Shown: one piece after another, positions 39,849 through 48,341 of the stretch
How the letters are laid out: every line of letters begins with the position of its first letter
Numbering within the stretch: position 1 is the first letter of the stretch
Assembly: GCF_002019765.1 (NCBI RefSeq)
Contig: NZ_KV917380.1
Span: 2,390,667 to 2,454,666 of the forward strand
Direction: 5' to 3'
DNA length: 64,000 nt
Source of the DNA: Shouchella oshimensis
GTDB lineage: Bacteria > Bacillota > Bacilli > Bacillales > Bacillaceae_D
The notes under the pieces: model-generated
What the model saw: only the letters and a program-made list of their open reading frames with translations
Told to the model about the DNA's origin: nothing
The model's database searches: none
Translations under genes and position numbers: made by a program

Positions 39849-40964
39849 TTATTTGATTGTATGTCTTGGTCCAGTATATTTCACTCTTGGGCGGAATAAT
39901 TTATTGTTCTCATGTTGTTCAATTACATGGGCGCTCAAACCAACCGTTCTGGATGAAAGAAAAATAGGTGTATATAGGCCAATTGGAATACCAAGCATCC
40001 AATAAACAGGGGCTGCATAGTAATCAAGGTTCGGATAAAGCCCTTTTTCCTTTGCTATCAATGCTTCTCCTGCTTCACACATCCGCAAAAGGCGGTCGTC
40101 TCCTGCTGCAACGGATAACTCAGCCAATGCTTCTTTCATAATTTGAGCCCGAGGATCCATTTTTTTCATGTAAACCCGATGACCGAAGCCCATAATTTTC
40201 TCTTTTTGCTTCAACTTGTTCGCAAGGAGTGTTTCGAATTCTTCTGGGGTATTCGCATCAAGAAGCATATACATGACAGCTTCATTTGCCCCACCATGAA
40301 GATGCCCTTTTAGAGACGCGACTGCTCCTGTTAATGCACCATACATATCCGATAATGTAGAAGCAATAACGCGCGCGGTAAATGTCGAATTTGGCATTTC
40401 ATGTTCAGAATATAGAACGAGTGACTGATCAAAAACCCGTTCTTCAAGTTCCGTCGGTTCTTTTCCAGTAATCATATACAAGAAATTCGCGCTATAAGAA
40501 AGAGATTCTTTTGGACGCATAACGTCTTTTCCTTCTAGGACGCGATAGCTATTTGCGACGATGGTTGGTAACTTCGCAAGTAACTGATACCCTCTTTCTC
40601 GATTTACTTCTGGATCTCGGTTTAACAAGTCGTGATCATAGCTTGCTAATACAGAAATACCTGTGCGCAATGCATCCATTGGATGAGTCGAAGCAGGTAA
40701 GAGCTTAAACACATCAAGAATCACTTCTGGTACATCGTACGAATCACTTAGTCGCTTTGCCAAGTCCGTTCGTTCAGTTGACGTAGGCAATGTGCCTTGC
40801 AAAAGCAAGTGGACAATGTCTAAGTATCCGTGTGATTTTGATAGTTCAATTAAATCGTATCCATGAATCACAATTTCTCCTTGTTCTGTATCAAGAAATG
40901 ATAAATCTGTTTCTGCTGCAATAACGCCATCAAGACCAGGGTAGTAGCTTTGTTCAATTGCCAT
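39849..40964 (-). CDS. prpC: 2-methylcitrate synthase/citrate synthase
   Basis: 371 residues of the citrate synthase family, with catalytic His regions HGGANEAVM near 220 and MGFGHRVYMKKMDPRA near 255 and a catalytic Asp in YPNLDYYAAPVYW near 309. The operon context makes condensation of propionyl-CoA with oxaloacetate the likely main role (equivalent to MmgD). It is the first gene of prpC-prpD-prpB-mmsB-mmsA, with ACGGAGGG before ATG 40964 and a cre-like site 44 bases upstream. Confidence 0.94.
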   Translation of the reverse strand: MAIEQSYYPGLDGVIAAETDLSFLDTEQGEIVIHGYDLIELSKSHGYLDIVHLLLQGTLPTSTERTDLAKRLSDSYDVPEVILDVFKLLPASTHPMDALRTGISVLASYDHDLLNRDPEVNRERGYQLLAKLPTIVANSYRVLEGKDVMRPKESLSYSANFLYMITGKEPTELEERVFDQSLVLYSEHEMPNSTFTARVIASTLSDMYGALTGAVASLKGHLHGGANEAVMYMLLDANTPEEFETLLANKLKQKEKIMGFGHRVYMKKMDPRAQIMKEALAELSVAAGDDRLLRMCEAGEALIAKEKGLYPNLDYYAAPVYWMLGIPIGLYTPIFLSSRTVGLSAHVIEQHENNKLFRPRVKYTGPRHTIK

Positions 40965-41007
40965 TTCATCCCTCCGTTACTCGTAGTGTAAAACATGCAT
41001 ACTAAAG

Positions 41008-41021
41008 ATAAAGCGCTTACA
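41008..41021 (-). promoter_or_regulatory. cre-like site upstream of prpC
   Basis: On the minus strand TGTAAGCGCTTTAT matches 12 of 14 cre positions around the AAGCGCTT core. Carbon catabolite control of propionate use would be expected. Confidence 0.6.
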
Positions 41022-41074
41022 AATTTCAGCATATTCCTACAAGAGCATATACTGTGAATTCACTTCTTTTTTAG

Positions 41075-41093
41075 ATTACCATAATTTCGTAAT
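41075..41093. promoter_or_regulatory. Palindrome between prpC and the LysR gene, likely LysR site
   Basis: ATTAC, 9 bases, GTAAT: a perfect dyad in the divergent intergenic region, in the style of LysR-type T-N11-A boxes. It lies about 97 bases from the regulator start and 111 bases from prpC. Confidence 0.55.
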
Positions 41094-41189
41094 TGGTGCC
41101 AATGTTGATTTATTCTGTCTATTCAACCTTGTGATAGAGATTGAGAACGATTACAATGTAAAGATAGATTCGTAAAAAGGATGATTGCA

Positions 41190-42041
41190 ATGAGACTTGA
41201 CGATGATGAATTAATTGTTGCTTTAGATGCTGCTGGTACGATTCGGGGCGCCGCCAAACAACTATACTTATCACAACCAGCATTGAGTCAACGACTTAAA
41301 CAAATTGAAGAAAAATGGGGTGAAGCGCTATTTATTCGCACTCATAAATCACTCATCCCCACACCAGTTGGAGAAGAAGTAATTCTATTTGCAAAAACAC
41401 GTATTCGCGAAGAAAAAGAATTTATGAATCGGTTAAATACGTTAACAGGTCATGTTCGTGGTACCCTTTCTCTCGCTGTATCATCTGTTATCGCCCAATA
41501 CTATCTTCCCCCACTCTTAAAGAACTATATGGAGCAATACCCTCAAGTGAAAATTGACCTACAAACTGGCTTCACCACTGCTATGTATGCTCAACGCCAC
41601 AATGTGCACGTAAGCATCTTACGAGGAGAGCTTGAAGGAGAAGATGTAAAACAGAAATTATTCTCTGAAAACCTCTACTATGTTGCCAACAAGCAATATG
41701 AAGACACGAATACTTTAATTGAATTCCAAAGTGATGCTACTTTTCATGCAACACTTGATAAATGGTTTCTTACTGAACCGTTCCCTTTACCGAAACAAAC
41801 GATTAAGGTCGACCAAATTGAGACTTGCAAACAGCTAATGTTAAACGGCATTGGTGCCTGTATTTTACCTGAAATTGCTACTCAAGACCTTGACGAAATG
41901 ACATGCCGTTTTACACGCTTACATATGAATGGAAACGAACTACGACGAGATACATGGACGTATTATAACGAAAAAAACGCCTCTCTTCCTCAAGTAAAAG
42001 CGTTTTTAGCATTGCTTCATGAAAAATCACTTTCTCATTAG
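41190..42041 (+). CDS. LysR-family regulator, divergent from the prp-mms operon
   Basis: 283 residues. ATG 41190 is favoured over ATG 41181, since AAAAAGGATG lies 6-8 bases upstream of the former. Residues 1-60 hold the winged helix (AGTIRGAAKQLYLSQPALSQ) and residues about 90-280 the LysR effector domain. Its position, divergent from prpC with a palindrome between, makes it the likely regulator, perhaps sensing 2-methylcitrate or a valine catabolite. The effector is inference. Confidence 0.9.
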   Translation: MRLDDDELIVALDAAGTIRGAAKQLYLSQPALSQRLKQIEEKWGEALFIRTHKSLIPTPVGEEVILFAKTRIREEKEFMNRLNTLTGHVRGTLSLAVSSVIAQYYLPPLLKNYMEQYPQVKIDLQTGFTTAMYAQRHNVHVSILRGELEGEDVKQKLFSENLYYVANKQYEDTNTLIEFQSDATFHATLDKWFLTEPFPLPKQTIKVDQIETCKQLMLNGIGACILPEIATQDLDEMTCRFTRLHMNGNELRRDTWTYYNEKNASLPQVKAFLALLHEKSLSH

Positions 42042-42181
42042 TTCACGCCCTAAGAAACTGTTCAGCTTCAATCATGTGCAACTAAATGACCTTCACTGTC
42101 TGATTGCTTTGTATATAGCAAGAAACTGAAACACTGTACTTGCCTTTTTCATTTTTAAAAGAATATTGCTTGCTTAAACAA

Positions 42182-42262
42182 TTAAGTATGCAAACTACTT
42201 TCATCATACAAAAACGAATAAGGATCATGCAGAACCATTGCTAAACAAAGATTTTTATACAA
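42182..42262 (-). CDS. Possible 26-residue peptide in the LysR-ppiB gap
   Basis: On the minus strand TTG 42262 follows AAAGGGGGAA at good spacing and opens a 26-codon frame (starts MYKNLCLAMVLHD). Single short frame, no family, no clear promoter. The rest of the 356-base gap between the LysR gene and ppiB holds only the ppiB terminator. Confidence 0.25.
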   Translation of the reverse strand: MYKNLCLAMVLHDPYSFLYDESSLHT

Positions 42263-42348
42263 CTTACTTCCCCCTTTGAGTATACTCCTCTTTTTAATCG
42301 TTGAAGACTTGATCATTTGACAAAACTCATTTTCACGACTTCCAATGC

Positions 42349-42390
42349 AAAAAAAGCATGCAGAGCTTTTCACTCATGCATACTTTTTTT
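42349..42390 (-). terminator. Terminator of ppiB
   Basis: On the minus strand AAAGTATGCATGAG pairs with CTCTGCATGCTTT (one bulge, one mismatch), followed by a U run. A and T runs on both sides may let it work in both directions. Confidence 0.8.
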
Positions 42391-42397
42391 GTTTATT

Positions 42398-42832
42398 TTA
42401 TTCTTCCCAAACTTTTACTTCTTGCATAACGTCGCCTTGGTTAATGCGATAAACGCTGTCAAGACCTTCAACAACTTGTCCGAATACAGTATGAACGCCA
42501 TCAAGATGTGGTTGTGGCTCATGTACGATAAAGAATTGGCTGCCGCCTGTATCTTTACCAGCGTGGGCCATAGATAATGTACCAGCTACGTGCTTATGTG
42601 GGTTACCAGCCGTTTCACATTTGATTGTGTAGCCAGGGCCTCCTGTACCGTTACCGTTCGGGTCGCCGCCTTGTGCAACGAAACCAGGGATAACGCGGTG
42701 GAATGTTAGTCCATCATAAAAACCTTTTTTCGCTAATGTTTCAAAGTTTTCAACTGTTCCTGGTGCCTCGTTCTCAAAGAAATCGATAACGATTTTTTCG
42801 CCGTTTTCAAACGTGATGCTACCTTTTTTCAT
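42398..42832 (-). CDS. ppiB: Peptidyl-prolyl cis-trans isomerase, cyclophilin type
   Basis: 144 residues from ATG 42832. Small cytosolic cyclophilin that catalyses proline isomerisation in folding proteins. Catalytic Arg in [15 protein letters not shown] near residue 43 and the [14 protein letters not shown] region near 98 are present. The frame is open 6 codons further upstream but the GAGAGGACGG ribosome site favours this start. It follows lysA, as in B. subtilis. Confidence 0.96.
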   Translation of the reverse strand: MKKGSITFENGEKIVIDFFENEAPGTVENFETLAKKGFYDGLTFHRVIPGFVAQGGDPNGNGTGGPGYTIKCETAGNPHKHVAGTLSMAHAGKDTGGSQFFIVHEPQPHLDGVHTVFGQVVEGLDSVYRINQGDVMQEVKVWEE

Positions 42833-42898
42833 CTTTATCCGTCCTCTCACTACTCGTAATTGCGCTTCCGCACTTCATCTATTGTACACACATTGTCA

Positions 42899-44230
42899 TT
42901 AATTCTCAAATGGTGCGACTGCTTTTTGCTGATAGGGCAAATCAAGCTTCACTAAGTCTTCATAGGTTTCTCGTTTTACAACAAGCTGCGCTTCACCGTC
43001 TTCAACAAACACAATAGCAGGGCGAGGAATACGATTATAGTTATTTGCCATTGAATAGCCATACGCACCTGTGCACGAAATCGCTAATATGTCGTTTGCC
43101 GTAACATCAGGTAAGGGCAAATCCCAAATTAACATATCGCCGCTTTCGCAACATTTTCCAGCCACAGAGAACGTATCCTCTGGCTTGTCATTTGCACGAT
43201 TTGCTAACATTCCTTCATACTTTGCTTCGTATAGAGCAGGACGTAAGTTATCACCCATCCCTCCATCGACAGAAAGGTAGCGGCGTACATTCGGAATATC
43301 TTTTTGCGAACCAATAGTATAAAGGGTTGTACCAGCATCCCCAACAATGGAGCGTCCTGGTTCAATCCAAATCTCAGGCATATTCATTTCTAATTTGGTT
43401 GTATGCTTTATCGTTTCCTCAACAATTTTCTCTACATACACACTCGGATGAAGTGGCGTATCTCCATCAACATAACGAATGCCAAACCCACCACCGAAGT
43501 TAAGCACGGCAGGCTCATAGTTAAACGTTTGTTTCCAGAGTGCGAGATTTTCAAATACTTTTTCTATTGCAAGTACGAAACCATCTGTTTCAAAAATTTG
43601 TGATCCAATGTGACTGTGAACGCCTAACAAATGAAGATATTCATCGGCTATGCAAATGCCTATTGCTTTTGTAGCTTGACCACTTGCTAGATCAAAGCCA
43701 AATTTAGAATCCTCTTGACCTGTTGTAATATACTCATGGGTATGAGCCTCGACATTTGGCGTTAGTCTTAATAGAACAGGAACTGTTTGTCCACGTTCTT
43801 CCGCTAAAGTCTGAATCGTTTTTAATTCGTAGAAATTATCGACAACAATGCATCCAATTTGTTCATCTAAGGCCATCTTTAATTCGTCGATGCTTTTGTT
43901 GTTACCGTGAAAATGGATTGTAGATGCCGGTACACCTGCTTTTAGAGCTGTAAATAACTCACCGCCAGATACCACATCAATACTTAAACCAGCTGAATGG
44001 GCCAGTTGATACATTCCTACTGTGCTAAATGCTTTACTAGCATAAGCTACTTGGTAAGATACTTGCTTCTTTTCAAACGCGTCTTTAAATGCATTCATTC
44101 TCTCTTTTATAAGTGCAACATCGTAAACAAATAGAGGGGTACGATAAACGTTAGCTAGCTCAACGGTATCTACACCACCAATCTCTAAATGTCCACTTGC
44201 ATTGATTTCCATTGTTCCATGCAAATACAC
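42899..44230 (-). CDS. lysA: Diaminopimelate decarboxylase
   Basis: 443 residues. PLP enzyme of the alanine racemase-fold type III family; it makes L-lysine from meso-diaminopimelate. The PLP Lys is in VAYASKAFS near residue 62; further motifs are HFHGNNKS, LNFGGGFGIRY near 246 and EPGRSIVGDAG near 290. Start GTG 44230 with AAAGGAG upstream. A terminator separates it from spoVAF, so it is probably transcribed on its own as well as by read-through. Confidence 0.96.
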   Translation of the reverse strand: MYLHGTMEINASGHLEIGGVDTVELANVYRTPLFVYDVALIKERMNAFKDAFEKKQVSYQVAYASKAFSTVGMYQLAHSAGLSIDVVSGGELFTALKAGVPASTIHFHGNNKSIDELKMALDEQIGCIVVDNFYELKTIQTLAEERGQTVPVLLRLTPNVEAHTHEYITTGQEDSKFGFDLASGQATKAIGICIADEYLHLLGVHSHIGSQIFETDGFVLAIEKVFENLALWKQTFNYEPAVLNFGGGFGIRYVDGDTPLHPSVYVEKIVEETIKHTTKLEMNMPEIWIEPGRSIVGDAGTTLYTIGSQKDIPNVRRYLSVDGGMGDNLRPALYEAKYEGMLANRANDKPEDTFSVAGKCCESGDMLIWDLPLPDVTANDILAISCTGAYGYSMANNYNRIPRPAIVFVEDGEAQLVVKRETYEDLVKLDLPYQQKAVAPFEN

Positions 44231-44250
44231 GCCACTCTCACTCCTTTAAT

Positions 44251-44293
44251 AACAAAAGAAAAGCAGCTTCAGGCGAAGCCATAAAGCTACTTT
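44251..44293 (-). terminator. Terminator between spoVAF and lysA
   Basis: On the minus strand AGTAGCTT pairs with AAGCTGCT, with an inner GGC-TTCG-CC stem-loop and a U-rich tail (TTTTCTTTTGTT). It ends the spoVA transcript. Confidence 0.82.
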
Positions 44294-44337
44294 CCGCAAT
44301 TGCTATCTAGTTTATCAGAAGTTAAAACGTTTGACTA

Positions 44338-45819
44338 CTATTCACTTTTTGGTGATTGCTTAATTTTATCAACAGGGTGAACAATACTTGGTCTCCAACG
44401 AACGCTTGGAACAGATGTACGAACAAGAATTTGATACATCGCTGGTGGATCAAAAGGTAAAAACGGCCATAGATAAGGCTTTGCAAGTGGAGACAGCCGA
44501 ATAAGCGAAATAAGTAGTAAAAACAACGATACAACAAACCCTACTGGTCCAAAAAGTGCAACCGCAAGAATGATAAGATAGCGGCTCATCCTTAGCGCCA
44601 CACCTAACTCATAACTTGGTGTAGCAAACATCCCAATCGAACCAAGCGCCACATAAAGAATGACTTCTGTTGTGAAATAGCCTACATCGATAGCCATCTC
44701 CCCAATTAAAAGAGCGGCTACGAGACCAAGAGCTGTTGCCAATGGTGACGGGGTGTGTATAGCGGCCATCCGCAACAGTTCGATACCAGCTTCCGCAAAA
44801 ACAATTTGAACCGCAATTGGGATATTGTTATTTTCTTCTACACCGACAAAATCCAAAGCTGGCGGCAGTAATTCTTGATGTGTTGCAAGTAATAGCCAAA
44901 ACGGGACAATTAATAATGAAAAGAGAATACCGACAAACCGCATCCATCTTAAGAATGTACCAACTGCAGCAGCTTGTCGATACTCCTCAGCATGTTGAAC
45001 ATGGTGAAACAGTGTTGCTGGTGTAATCACAACCGATGGTGATGTATCAATAATTAAAACAATATGACCTTCTAGAATATGAGTGGCGGCAACGTCTGGA
45101 CGCTCTGTATAACGCACGAGTGGAAATGGATTAATGCCTTGTTTCACAATGTATTCTTCCACCACTTTATCCGACATTGTTAGTCCATCAATATTGATAG
45201 CTTTAAGCTCTTTCTTAATAATGTCAACCAGCTTAGGGTCGACAATCCCTTCTATATAGCATAAACATACATCGGTTTTAGAACGCACGCCCACTTGCAT
45301 AATTTCTTGGCGTAATCGTTCATCTCGTATTCGTCTCCTCGTTAAGCCGGTATTAAAGATAATGTTCTCTGTGTACCCGTCTCGTGAACCACGTACCACA
45401 CGCTCTGTATCTGGTTCTTCCGGTCCCCGACCAGGATACGATCGAACATCTACAATTAAACTGTTTGCCTCACCATCGACCACAACACAAATTAATCCTG
45501 ATAACACTTGGGTAATCGCATGATCAATGGACTCGGTTTCTTCAACTTGAATATGCGCTAAATGATTTTTCACAGATTGAAAAGGATGTTCCGCTCGCCG
45601 CATACGACTCTCGGTATCCATAAGCTCGCGCAAGATATCAATAATATATAAGTTATCAACTAATCCAGTTAAATAATAAATATAGACATCTTTACCGAAT
45701 ACATTGAGCTTCCTAACGCCGACATCGAAGGATTCGCCTATTCCTAAACGTTCATTCATAATATGGTCATTTTCTGCAATGCTTTTTCTAAATATCATCG
45801 GCTTCGAAGTTGGGTTCAC
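44338..45819 (-). CDS. spoVAF: GerA-family spore protein SpoVAF
   Basis: 493 residues if read from GTG 45819 (AAAGGAG 8 bases upstream), exactly the B. subtilis SpoVAF length; a GTG at 45828 touches the ribosome site. GerA-family layout: large soluble N-terminal half and about five membrane helices in the C-terminal half (from residue about 290). SpoVAF lies in the inner spore membrane and modulates germination with the SpoVA channel. It overlaps spoVAEA by about 30 bases. Confidence 0.94.
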   Translation of the reverse strand: MNPTSKPMIFRKSIAENDHIMNERLGIGESFDVGVRKLNVFGKDVYIYYLTGLVDNLYIIDILRELMDTESRMRRAEHPFQSVKNHLAHIQVEETESIDHAITQVLSGLICVVVDGEANSLIVDVRSYPGRGPEEPDTERVVRGSRDGYTENIIFNTGLTRRRIRDERLRQEIMQVGVRSKTDVCLCYIEGIVDPKLVDIIKKELKAINIDGLTMSDKVVEEYIVKQGINPFPLVRYTERPDVAATHILEGHIVLIIDTSPSVVITPATLFHHVQHAEEYRQAAAVGTFLRWMRFVGILFSLLIVPFWLLLATHQELLPPALDFVGVEENNNIPIAVQIVFAEAGIELLRMAAIHTPSPLATALGLVAALLIGEMAIDVGYFTTEVILYVALGSIGMFATPSYELGVALRMSRYLIILAVALFGPVGFVVSLFLLLISLIRLSPLAKPYLWPFLPFDPPAMYQILVRTSVPSVRWRPSIVHPVDKIKQSPKSE

Positions 45820-46375
45820 TATAGCCACTCCTTTCTAATATAATCTCAATTGCTTTTCTCGTAATTGGCGCACCTTTTTTAACATCATCAAAGCGCGCCA
45901 TTTTTCCAATATCTCCTATACCGACAACACAGGGTAAGTTCAAATCATCTAATATGGAGACTGTATCCCCATTAATTCTGCCAATTTCCATATCAATTAA
46001 GCCTTCTTTATCTACACCGTATTCGGATAAATGACCAAATCGATCAACGCTTACGTCCACATGAGTCCATTCTTTTGCATGTGTTTGCGAAGCAACAGCT
46101 ACTGCACCAATAACCTCAATATCCTCTTGACTGACGATATAATGCATGGCTGTTTCACCAAAACCTACATCGCGAATGCCACAATCATCGAACATGATGA
46201 TAATGGGGATATCTTCTTTTTCCAGTTTAATAAGATCGACTAATTCTTCAGGGTCAATAGTTGTTGGATTCCCATGAGATGCACTAAGAACGGTACATTG
46301 TAAGTCTTGAGCAATGTGTTCAAGTGCTTTTTTACTAGCCAAATCACCATCTGTAACAAAAATGACTTTTTTCAT
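45788..46375 (-). CDS. spoVAEA: Spore SpoVAEa protein
   Basis: 195 residues from ATG 46375. Soluble alpha/beta protein without membrane helices, with N-terminal IFVTDGDLASKKALEH and VIGAVAVASQTHAKEWTHVD near residue 95, as in SpoVAEa of Bacillus. It belongs to the set of SpoVA proteins linked to dipicolinic acid movement, with a role in germination rather than uptake. The start overlaps the spoVAEB stop. Confidence 0.92.
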   Translation of the reverse strand: MKKVIFVTDGDLASKKALEHIAQDLQCTVLSASHGNPTTIDPEELVDLIKLEKEDIPIIIMFDDCGIRDVGFGETAMHYIVSQEDIEVIGAVAVASQTHAKEWTHVDVSVDRFGHLSEYGVDKEGLIDMEIGRINGDTVSILDDLNLPCVVGIGDIGKMARFDDVKKGAPITRKAIEIILERSGYSEPNFEADDI

Positions 46376-46728
46376 CACGTCACCCCTTTTGGCTTAAAAA
46401 TAGCCGCTACAATCAGGCTCAAGAGAATGGAGAAAACAATGGTAGTAGACGCAAGTTCAAATACTCCATCGCTAATATAAAATAGCCCGTTTTCCCCATT
46501 TAACATGGCACCATGTACAAGAGAATAGCCAAAACCTGTAATGGGAACCGTTGCCCCCGCTCCTGCAAAATCAATGAGCTGTTCATATAAACCAAACCCA
46601 TCCAATATAATGCCAATCAGTACGAGAGTTACTAACATTTGAATGGAAGTAAGCTTGACAATATCTAAAAGAAACTGTCCAAATAAGCAAATGCTTCCTC
46701 CAATAACAAACGCCCATAAATAAATCAT
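46375..46728 (-). CDS. spoVAEB: SpoVAEb, membrane subunit of the dipicolinate channel
   Basis: 117 residues, three to four membrane helices, including the conserved VPITGFGYSLVHGAM segment near residue 57 that also appears in SpoVAC. Part of the SpoVA channel that loads dipicolinic acid into the forespore and releases it in germination. It starts directly after the spoVAD stop with no gap. Confidence 0.94.
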   Translation of the reverse strand: MIYLWAFVIGGSICLFGQFLLDIVKLTSIQMLVTLVLIGIILDGFGLYEQLIDFAGAGATVPITGFGYSLVHGAMLNGENGLFYISDGVFELASTTIVFSILLSLIVAAIFKPKGVT

Positions 46729-47736
46729 TTAATTCCCTCTCCTCTCAAACACAACTGCATGGGCAATACAAGGAATCGTTTTATGCTGTTGAACGGTGTT
46801 CGCACTATGCAACGCCCCAGTGGCGATTACGAGCACTCGCTTTAGTCGATTAGCAAGTATTTCATTGAAAATGTGTCCAAAGACGACAGTCGCGCAACAA
46901 CCTGCCCCACTGCCCCCCGCTAACACTTGTTGATTCGTTCCGTACATCATGACGCCACAATCGTCGTAATTCTCGCTTACAATCACACCATGTTCACGTA
47001 AGAGTTTTTTAAAAATCTCGCTACCAGACCTTGCAAGATCTCCTGTCAAAATAAGGTCAAAGTCAGATGGTTTTTGTTCTGTTTCCTGTAAGTACGTAAG
47101 TAATGTATCTGCGGCAGCTGGGGCCATTGCTGCACCGAGTTCATAAGGATTGTTAATCCCCAAATCAATCACTTTACCGATAAGCCCTTCTGTCATTTGA
47201 ATCATCGATTGATGTCTCCCGAGAATGATGGCACCTGCACCAGTAACGGTGGTCTGTGCTGTATCTGGCTTTTGTTGTGCAAACTCTATAGGAAAGCGAA
47301 ACTGCTTCTCACATCCTCCAATATGACTACTTGATGCACACAATACATGTCGAGCTCCGCCACCATTAATCCACATTCCTGCAACAATACAATTTTCGAT
47401 CGCTGTTGCACACGCAGAGTAGCTCCCAATAAAAGGAACGTGTAAATTTCGCGCAATCTGGCTTGATACTGTACTTTGATTTGTTAAATCACCAGCAATA
47501 AATAAATCTAAGTGATTGTCTTTTAGCCTCTGTTTATGTAGACAATAGGTAATTGCTTTTTCTGTCATCTTTTTTTCCGCTGTCTGCCAATCCTTCTCAC
47601 CACATAATAAGCTAGGAAATACATAGTCAAATCCATGACCGAGAGGGCCACTTCCTTCTTTTGGACCAACAGCTGTACCTCGTTCTTCTACATATACTGG
47701 CGTCTTAAACTGAATGACCCTCTTTTGATTTACCAT
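46729..47736 (-). CDS. spoVAD: Spore dipicolinate-channel protein SpoVAD
   Basis: 335 residues, thiolase-like fold. Conserved segments include HGFDYVFPSLLCGEKDWQTA near the N-terminus and YSACATAIENCIVAG near residue 130, as in SpoVAD of Bacillus. SpoVAD binds dipicolinic acid on the outer face of the inner forespore membrane. It sits between spoVAC and spoVAEB, the standard order. Confidence 0.95.
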   Translation of the reverse strand: MVNQKRVIQFKTPVYVEERGTAVGPKEGSGPLGHGFDYVFPSLLCGEKDWQTAEKKMTEKAITYCLHKQRLKDNHLDLFIAGDLTNQSTVSSQIARNLHVPFIGSYSACATAIENCIVAGMWINGGGARHVLCASSSHIGGCEKQFRFPIEFAQQKPDTAQTTVTGAGAIILGRHQSMIQMTEGLIGKVIDLGINNPYELGAAMAPAAADTLLTYLQETEQKPSDFDLILTGDLARSGSEIFKKLLREHGVIVSENYDDCGVMMYGTNQQVLAGGSGAGCCATVVFGHIFNEILANRLKRVLVIATGALHSANTVQQHKTIPCIAHAVVFERRGN

Positions 47737-47751
47737 ACCTTCCGCCTCTCC

Positions 47752-48210
47752 TTATTTCAGGATCATATGAATGAACAAACGTGAAAAACTAACGAGATAA
47801 GCAGCAGTGATGCCAACTATAAAGATTGGACCCACGATGCGAAACAAATGAACGCCTATCCCTGAAAGAAAGCCCTCTGAGCGATGATCAAGTGCTGTTG
47901 CTGTCATAGCATTAGCAAATCCAGTAATCGGCACAATCAATCCCGCGCCAAACAACTGTGCTCCTTTTTTATAGATTCCGAAGCCTGTACCAAACGCCGA
48001 AATTGTAAGCAAAATGACAATCATATAGCTTGTTGCCATTTGCGGATTTAATGAAAAAAAGAGCCTTAGTCCGTCATAGATCAATTGACCAGCTACACTT
48101 ATAAAACCGCCTGCTAGGAATGCAAGTGTACCGTGTTTAAGAAAACGGGTTTTCGCTGTAAACAGACGAATGTTTTCTTTATAATTTTCTCTTTCCTCTT
48201 TTTTTAACAT
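47752..48210 (-). CDS. spoVAC: SpoVAC membrane channel subunit
   Basis: 152 residues from ATG 48210, with AAAGGAGG upstream; the frame is open 17 codons further upstream but those would lie in the promoter. Four membrane helices with the VPITGFANAMTATALDHRSEG segment near residue 95. SpoVAC is reported to act as a mechanosensitive channel in germination. It is the first gene of the spoVA unit here; spoVAA and spoVAB, which precede it in B. subtilis, are absent. Confidence 0.94.
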   Translation of the reverse strand: MLKKEERENYKENIRLFTAKTRFLKHGTLAFLAGGFISVAGQLIYDGLRLFFSLNPQMATSYMIVILLTISAFGTGFGIYKKGAQLFGAGLIVPITGFANAMTATALDHRSEGFLSGIGVHLFRIVGPIFIVGITAAYLVSFSRLFIHMILK

Positions 48211-48238
48211 ACGTCCTCCTTTTACTGCGATTTGGTAG

Positions 48239-48269
48239 TAGTATGCTGCAATGAGTTCCATTCAATTCG
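48239..48269 (-). promoter_or_regulatory. Sigma-G-like promoter of spoVAC
   Basis: On the minus strand CGAATT, 18 bases, CATACTA. The -10 is the sigma-G consensus. It lies about 29 bases before the spoVAC start and after the sigF terminator, matching forespore expression of spoVA. Confidence 0.75.
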
Positions 48270-48271
48270 CA

Positions 48272-48306
48272 CAAAAAAAAGACTTCCTACCTATTGGTAA
48301 AAAGTC
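48272..48306 (-). terminator. Terminator of the spoIIA operon after sigF
   Basis: An 11-bp stem with two G-U pairs (48281-48291 with 48296-48306) and a 4-base loop, followed on the minus strand by eight U. It separates spoIIA from spoVA. Confidence 0.93.
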
Positions 48307-48341
48307 CGGCTCCATTTATCTTCATTTTTGCTAATCAAAAA

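Noticed and set aside
44231-44337. Lysine riboswitch upstream of lysA
   Set aside because: The gap is only about 107 bases and is filled by a terminator; there is no room for an L-box.
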